Assembly (NCBI GenBank): GCA_027924585.1
Contig: BSBM01000179.1
Coordinates: 14,738,501 to 14,802,500 of the forward strand
Direction of reading: 5' to 3'
Length of the DNA stretch: 64,000 nt
From: Larix kaempferi
Lineage: Eukaryota > Streptophyta > Pinopsida > Pinales > Pinaceae
Part shown: piece after piece, positions 57,820-64,000 of the stretch
Layout of the letters: each line of letters opens with the position of its first letter
Position numbering within the stretch: the stretch's first letter is position 1
Translations under genes and position numbers: made by a program
The notes under the pieces: model-generated
What the model saw: the letters and a program-made list of their open reading frames with translations, nothing else
Told to the model about the DNA's origin: nothing
Databases searched by the model: none

Positions 57820-59628
57820 CATTGTCAATCCTTGTTTTTTAATAGAAATGGACATGATATTTTATATTAAAAAAGACTGAGGAAAATCTTCAAACAACCG
57901 AGAAAGATACATTTCAATTCATGACAAAATACCCTATATTGTAGGTGCAGGGTTTTCGAAAAATACTCAACCTTATACATCAACATAAGATACTAAAAGT
58001 CCCAAATTCACCTACTACTATTGTAACTCCTAGCAAACTAACCTGGTAATAAAACATAATGACGGTACTTCAAAAGAGGAAAAATGATTAGGTCGAAGGG
58101 TTTCCTTAGACCATCAAATTGTCATCAATTGCTTTAAGCATCAACATGCATGAATCCTCGAACCTAATCAATGTGGTTTGTTGAAAAAATTCAATATATA
58201 TAAGTTATGTTGAATTAAAGGACTCGTCTACAAAAAATTGAAGGACCCACCTTATTCCTAAATAAGAGAGTGATGAATTTCACCATCCAAAGCCAATTTT
58301 TCCAACTTTTCTGCCTAGGTATCAACCTTATCCTCTAAGCAAGTGTTATTTTTGTCTACTAGCTCCAGATCACAACTTAATCATTCCAGTGCATGCTCCA
58401 CACTATCCATCAACACTTTCGTCCTGTGAAGGGTTTTCATTAAGCCTGCAATTTCCTACCTAGCATGTACTACCTCACACCCACAATCCATTTCTTTCTC
58501 CATTCCCCCCTTCTGGTGCACTTAGAGAAGGAGACTTGTTGCAAATGTCTCATGCACCGCCTTTGAACCCACAACCACTTGGAATAGGACCCAGAACCAA
58601 AGGACAAACAAACCAAACGTGGAGAGAGCTGAGAGAACCACCTATGGAAAAGGTCAGACACAACAAATTGCACATGGACACACTAATCCAATTCCATGTC
58701 AACTTTTGCTAGCACAAACAATCTAGAATAATCCCATCATCATGACGAGTGATGGATTTGTACACCATACAAACCTTAACCCAAGATACATCAAACATCG
58801 CATGGGGATTTGGAGGCACAATGAGCAATGATGTCCCACTTGCGTTAATTAAATCATTTGATATTTGCATTCCCTCTTTTGAATTCATACCCACATGTTG
58901 AGGGATTTGCATTCACTTAATAACCCCCTTTTTTTTTAAATTACGATATAATTTTTGAAATTCCCTTCATCCATAGTTTTTAAGAAATTTTGTCGATTTG
59001 CCTTCAAATCCATTGTCTACTAAATCCACCTCCTCTTGGGGGGCTCAATTTTTTTTATTAGAACTCCTTTGTACAACTTAATTGTGTCATTAGCAATCTT
59101 ATCGGCGAGACGATTGTTATGTCATCAAATATGGAGGAAGTGTTGTCCTAAAACACTTCAAAAATTATTGGCGATTCGACTAAAGAGTTGATTTTGCATC
59201 TGATTTTCAGTGAAGATGTTGTGATGAACTTGTTTGATGCAATCAAGAGAGTCCCCAAAGATCATGGGATGAGTAATTCCAAGAGTTTTGACAATATCTA
59301 ACCCAAGGTATAAGGAAAATATTTCATCATAGGTGTTAGTTGTGGTCCCTAGACCCCATGAATACCAAATCAATTATATTCCACCAGGATGATCAATAAG
59401 GGGACCCCCCCTCCCAACACCTGCCAGCCCTATCATTTCCAATCCTTTTTAATCATATGATTTCCATGTCATTTTTTTACATGCTTATTATGTTCAATTC
59501 CCACACTTTGTTAGAATGAGTAGTTTTGTTGTGTCCATGCATACGCCTATTTATGTTTAGTTTTGCTTTGTTTCATAAGTAAATATATTTATGTTTCTAT
59601 TTTGGACAAAATAAACTCTAGTATCAAG
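56973..59628. repeat. Dispersed repeat block R, copy Y, remainder of the second unit
   Basis: It continues R from 'ttgtttttacaataataaat'. It matches 46680-49137 through (GT)n at 57385-57425, (AT)n at 57775-57817, 'caaattcacctactac', the decayed coiled-coil remnant, 'ggaataggacccag', 'catgttgagggatttgcatt' and the RNase H remnant. Similarity ends at 'aaataaactctagtatc', after which copies X and Y differ (copia LTR in X, unique sequence in Y). Confidence 0.8.
59158..59385 (-). pseudogene. RNase H-like remnant in R (copy Y)
   Basis: The minus-strand frame reads MIWYSWGLGTTTNTYDEIF, then LYLGLDIVKTLGITHPMIFG and DSLDCIKQVHH. The pattern G.GTTTN..E...L..GL..A..LG......GDS is that of the RNase H fold found in plant LINEs and related proteins, with the GDS aspartate retained. 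No reverse transcriptase is visible upstream. Open for 71 codons only. Confidence 0.55.
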
Positions 59629-59879
59629 CTAAGTGATCATTTCAAACATGTAATTTATTGATTAAGGTTATAGATGAGAATGGCTACAATTGTAGATAAC
59701 AAAACCTAAAATTGTGATTATGTTCATTCACTTTTATGCACTATTTAACACCCCATTTTTTACCCCAAGATGCGAATATGCATTTAATGAAACAAAGGCT
59801 AGATTCCACACCTAGATGGTCTTAGCGACCATGGAAATTGTAAATGTTCTACATACTTGTTAATATAATAAATACTAAT
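59629..59879. other. No gene seen
   Basis: Unique AT-rich sequence after the end of the R block. Confidence 0.4.
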
Positions 59880-60680
59880 TATAGCTGCAAGTGGAGAAGG
59901 AGGAAGAAGAGATGGGGGGATATGATTCCACAAGTGGGGGAAGTGAGAGGTGATTTGGGGTGATAACCCTAATTAATGTCCTTAGCCTTCATTGACCTTT
60001 TTAACCCAAGTTCATTTAACCATAAGTTATGGGATTCACCTTAAAGTAATTATGGGATTAATTATCCTAAGAGGGATTAAGAAGGGAAAATTGGTCACTT
60101 CTAGGGAAGCCTCTTGTTAAGAAAATGTCATGCATATATCTTGTTAGGGATCAGCCATTCCACCATTCATTGATCATTCATTAAATTTTGGATCCACTCC
60201 ATTATGTCATATGAGGAATGATTATTATAGAGCGAAAAACATATGTTTTATAACCTCACAAATGAAGTTCCCTAATAAATTGGTGTGAATGGACTTGGTG
60301 CCCAGGTACGAGAGAATTAGCTTGCAACTAGAATTTATGGGACCCTAACACAAAGACTTCCTGGGTGGATTGTACTAGAGCACTAAAAGGGAATGGGGGA
60401 AGCTCGAGCGACTATATAGAAGAGAGTGGGGTACCATCCCTTGTGTTGTGCAGGATGATAGGGAATGAGTATAGGGGTGGGGATAGTTGTGGAGGGGATT
60501 TCTACACCTTAGGGTCATGTGGTGTGATTGAGTGAAAGAATTGGGAATTCACCCCTTCTGGACTGATAGCCTTAGCTTAGGGTCGCATATGTCAAAGAAA
60601 AACCAAGCTTGACAGAGTGCCTACAACTAGGAGGAACATCCTTCACTTGCCGTGGATTGTATTTATGTTATCTATTTGTC
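59880..60680. repeat. Diverged direct repeat, first copy
   Basis: It shares ordered landmarks with 61830-62820: 'agagatggg...tatga.tccacaagtgg' (59911 and 61852), 'gacttc/gactcct.gg.tgga/ttg' (about 60355 and 62498), 'cttgtgttgtgcagg.tgata' (about 60440 and 62572), 'tgatagcc..' (about 60565 and 62725) and 'taggaggaac/gcgaggaac' (about 60628 and 62793). The unit could be a pair of old LTRs or a tandem duplication; no TG...CA ends or PBS are convincing. Confidence 0.6.
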
Positions 60681-61829
60681 TCAATTATTGTTATAGAATT
60701 GTTTCTATGCATGAATTATTGAGCATGGTTTGAATGCATTGATGGTAAGAATAATTGCATAAAATAGAATGGGTATTTTGGATAATTGGTGATTATATAT
60801 ATGTATACTTCCTTTGTAAAATGAATGGAAGAGCCAGTCAATGGAATAGAAATTTGAAATTGGTGTCAAGGAAGAATTATATATATATTTCAGTACCACG
60901 TGGTCTCCATAGTGTATAGAGGCTACTGGGTATGTGACAACCATCGAATTCTCACATCTCTCTTATATAGAGTCATCATCCTACCTTCTCAATTTTGTGC
61001 ATATTTATCTATCATGCTCTTTCACTTTCTTCTTGACATTTCTAACAACACTAACATCTATCTTATGATGCTTTTCCATAACACATATATTGAGAAATCC
61101 CCCAAAGATGTTTTTCATGCGATTCATTTGAGGCCCAAGATAAATGGTGTATCCTTTGCATTTGGAATACCCGGATCAACATTTTTTTATCTCCAGGAAG
61201 GATTCTTTTGTATTTATTAAAAATATCTAGGCCCTGGACAAATTGAAGATTTATAGAATGAGGGGAATGCAATATTGAATATAGAATTCCAACCTCCATT
61301 AAACAAGAGCCAATGGAGTTTTGACTTTCCTTTCCCTTAAATTCATGCTCTAACTAACATTCTGACTGGATTATTGTTTTACAAAATTATCACCTAACAA
61401 TATGCATTGAAACTACATCTTACTTTGAGGGACCTAACAAAGCATAGTCAAACTTGGACAACATGGACATGAGCCTAGTGCTTTAAAATGCATTCAACTT
61501 CTCATAAGTTCTATTGTTTCTTCCTTTGATTTATGTTGCAAGTTGATGGAAATGAACTAATAGGTTAATTGAGAGCTCTAACATAAGAACGAGTCATCAA
61601 CTCCTCCTTGGTATTCTCTACTCGTGGCATCGCTTCTTCATTCTCCTATTCTACTTTATGTGTTTGGCATTGAAGGGATTCTTTCCAGAAAGTATATAAA
61701 CCCCATTGGACTTAGTTCATTTCTTAAATTCACCTTCTAACATAAATTTTTTTCACCCATATGTTTGGATGACCTAGATATTGTTGTGTATATTTTTGGC
61801 CATGGTATTTAATAAACTTCTTGAGTGGC
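60681..61829. other. No gene seen between the direct repeats
   Basis: Frames of 78-106 codons on both strands overlap each other and show no family pattern. Nothing resembling gag or pol is present, so if the flanking repeats are LTRs the interior is non-autonomous or lost. Confidence 0.4.
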
Positions 61830-62820
61830 TACATGAAAGGATCATATGAAAAGAGATGGGAGGCTATGAATCCACAAGTGGCGAGGGTGAGAAACGGGCC
61901 AAGGGGGAAAAAATACCCTAGCTATAATGTCTTTGGCCCCACCTAAAACTTAGATAGTGTTTTATTCTAACGTCCTTTAATCGATTGATTATGTAAAAGT
62001 TAAAGCTTTCTTAATTAAGATAATTGGTGGATTAAGAGGGGACTTCATGGAGTGACATTTGTCAAATTTCCATCATGCAAACAAAAGGGGGGAATTCAGT
62101 TTTGTTTGGGGGATTGGAGTTAGTCCATCATTTCCTATTCAGGAGTTCAGAGGGGAAATCCCTGTGAGGCAGTTCTATTTTGGTGTACAAAATTGACTGA
62201 AGTGATGAGGTCATGAGTTGACCTATGGTATGCTTAGTGGATCCTGTAACTAGTTGGGATGAGGAGTACAATGCATGGGGAAGAAGTTTGTATTCTACAA
62301 AGGAATTGTAGAGTAAAAAACTGAGTTGTATGGTTGTATTGAAGGGAAATAATCCTCGTTGGTGGTATAATTAACCTGCAATATCCCCTGGAGTCCCTTA
62401 TACATGTTGAATAACCTTGGAACAGATGTAATGGGATTGTGAGCCCTCTTAGGGAAACTTGGATTGCATGTTGTGTTCCCTGGAGTCCCAATACAGAGAC
62501 TCCTTGGTTGACTTGTGTTGGAGTGCTTAAAAGGAACTCGATGCCACCCGAGGGAGAAGTGGGATTGTTCCTTACGTTGTGCAGGTTGATAGGGGATGAG
62601 TGCACTAGTAGGATGCTTAAGGGATTGGGTAGAGTGAACATTGACTGATAAAGTCCATGCCAAGATGGAAGTGGGTGGGTTAGTTGTGAAGAGATGGAAA
62701 ATTTCAGAGCATCACCCTTGAGTATTGATAGCCCCATCTTGGGGGTAGCATTTGCTTAGAGATATTAAGTAAAGTGGAGTTCCTACGACTGCGAGGAACA
62801 AGTGAGTTCTGCATCTAGAT
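61830..62820. repeat. Diverged direct repeat, second copy
   Basis: Partner of 59880-60680 at an offset of about 1.95-2.16 kb. A 167-codon minus-strand frame here (62234-62737) is not conserved in the first copy and is overlapped by another frame, so it is not called as a gene. Confidence 0.6.
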
Positions 62821-64000
62821 AGGCCTTCTTGTTAAGATAAGTATTTATATTTATATTTATTCTATGTTTTATGTTTATGCATGCCATGGTTACCTATTGC
62901 TTAGAAATGTTTTTAATTTCAAGTTCTGGATATGCTACATGTATGGGTTGTTTGGAGATGATTGATTGAATTCATGTGGCTTTAGCATGCATAACTTAGA
63001 TGAATGATTATGGTATTTTAAATGTGATTTGGTCAACCACAAATGTGTTGTATTTCTGTTGTGTAAATTGCAGATGTATGAAATATGTTGTATAATATTT
63101 GGTTGTGATTTATCCATGAAAATTTACTATGTAACTGGTTTAACTATCCCTGCATGGGTAGATGTGATTGGGACTTCAAATCCTTGTATAAGTGTATTTT
63201 TTATATTTAAAATTTAGCAAAGTTTGAGCTCATGATTAGATAATAGAATTGTAGTGGATATTAGAACTCCATTTCAGTTTTTAGATATTTAAATTTCTCA
63301 GTTTCAAGAATCGAAAGAGTACTTCATCATCTCAAAGGTGTAATGTACCCAAAAATACACACTATTTTTTTAATTAATTGTATGCTTATTAGTTTCTAAT
63401 AATAATAATATGGTACTATTCCTACTTTAATCATACTTGAAATTCACAGTACAAATTTTAATATTTAATATGTTAAGATACAAATTTATCTAATAAACAA
63501 CATAAGCATGCACTCACATCTTGGGGCTTGAACATGCAACTCTTTTTATTCCTTGTTTTATGAATGGTTTGATCATAATCCAAATTTAATATTAAACTTA
63601 ATTTGTTTATACATGATTTGTAGTTGTATAATAGTTGTAGACTTATACCTCAACCTGAATATGATATGAGCTTTAACCCTCATTCTGATATGTGATTCCT
63701 TTATGCACTCTCAGGTAAGCATACCTTTGTATGTTCATTTATTATCATCATGATGAACCATAAATAAGTTGAAATTGTTCCAACTTGTCTAACTATATTA
63801 ATGCTAGTCATTCATTATATATGTTTATGGTTTGTACTGCTTTATACATCCTTTACTAGGGATTTGTTTCTAAATCATAATACATATATACATAACTTGG
63901 TGAAATCACATAGATCTCATTTCATTTTAAAACGACACCAATAGGAATCTTTCCATTTCCAACTAACAGTTTTAACCTCTGTAAAAATCACAGCAGATTG
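62821..64000. other. No gene seen
   Basis: AT-rich sequence without tandem structure or supported coding frame up to the window edge. Confidence 0.4.

Noticed and set aside
62234-62737. 167-codon minus-strand frame
   Set aside because: Another frame overlaps it for most of its length, the paired repeat at about 60340-60650 does not keep it, and the composition is not protein-like.

Overview
The window looks like nuclear DNA from a land plant with a large, repeat-rich genome. A gymnosperm is my best guess, but that is an inference from style, not a diagnosis. The evidence is strong AT-richness, GT-AG introns, nested LTR retrotransposons primed by initiator-Met tRNA, dinucleotide microsatellites, and many coding remnants broken by isolated in-frame stops. 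I see no intact protein-coding gene, no rRNA or tRNA gene, and no bacterial, organellar or CRISPR features.

Layout. Positions 1-4860 hold several small tandem arrays (about 700-900 bp x2, about 353 bp x3-4, about 160 bp x3). A block of dispersed repeat, called 'A' then 'R' here, occupies about 3120-7491 and resumes at 45552-49137. A diverged second copy lies at about 52440-59628, so the window carries an old segmental duplication. Copy X was split at 7491 by a Ty3/gypsy element with 2.5 kb LTRs. Its 5-bp target duplication ATGTG is found 38 kb apart (7487-7491 and 45552-45556). The reason for that distance is that the 3' LTR is itself split by about 29.65 kb of foreign DNA (15338-44990).

That inner 29.65 kb contains, in order: a six-unit tandem array (about 18628-22715); a minus-strand reading frame of about 637 codons broken by three TAG stops (25657-27567); a higher-order array of G-box-like palindromes (30930-32830); a decayed multi-exon gene on the plus strand (33081-37516) with a VDGQHT motif reminiscent of ParB/DndB-type DGQHR proteins and a 102-bp exon triplicated in tandem; an FCP1/NIF-phosphatase-like exon that has lost catalytic aspartates (38667-39271); and a tandem array (39221-42250) whose repeat unit starts with the last codons of that exon.

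Copy X ends where a Ty1/copia LTR begins (49138). The copia element keeps its 5' LTR, gag, protease and pre-integrase region, then stops at about 52078. Copy Y is interrupted by a 1.35 kb poly(A)-tailed retroposed sequence with a 13-bp target duplication (55622-56972). The R blocks carry minus-strand remnants of an RNase H domain and of a coiled-coil-like peptide conserved between copies. The last 4 kb hold a diverged pair of direct repeats of about 0.8-1 kb and no recognisable gene.

The insertion order readable from the sequence is: A/R block and its duplication; then, independently, gypsy into copy X, copia at the end of copy X and the retroposon into copy Y; then the 29.65 kb block into the gypsy 3' LTR. 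All motif calls were made by eye; no database search was run.
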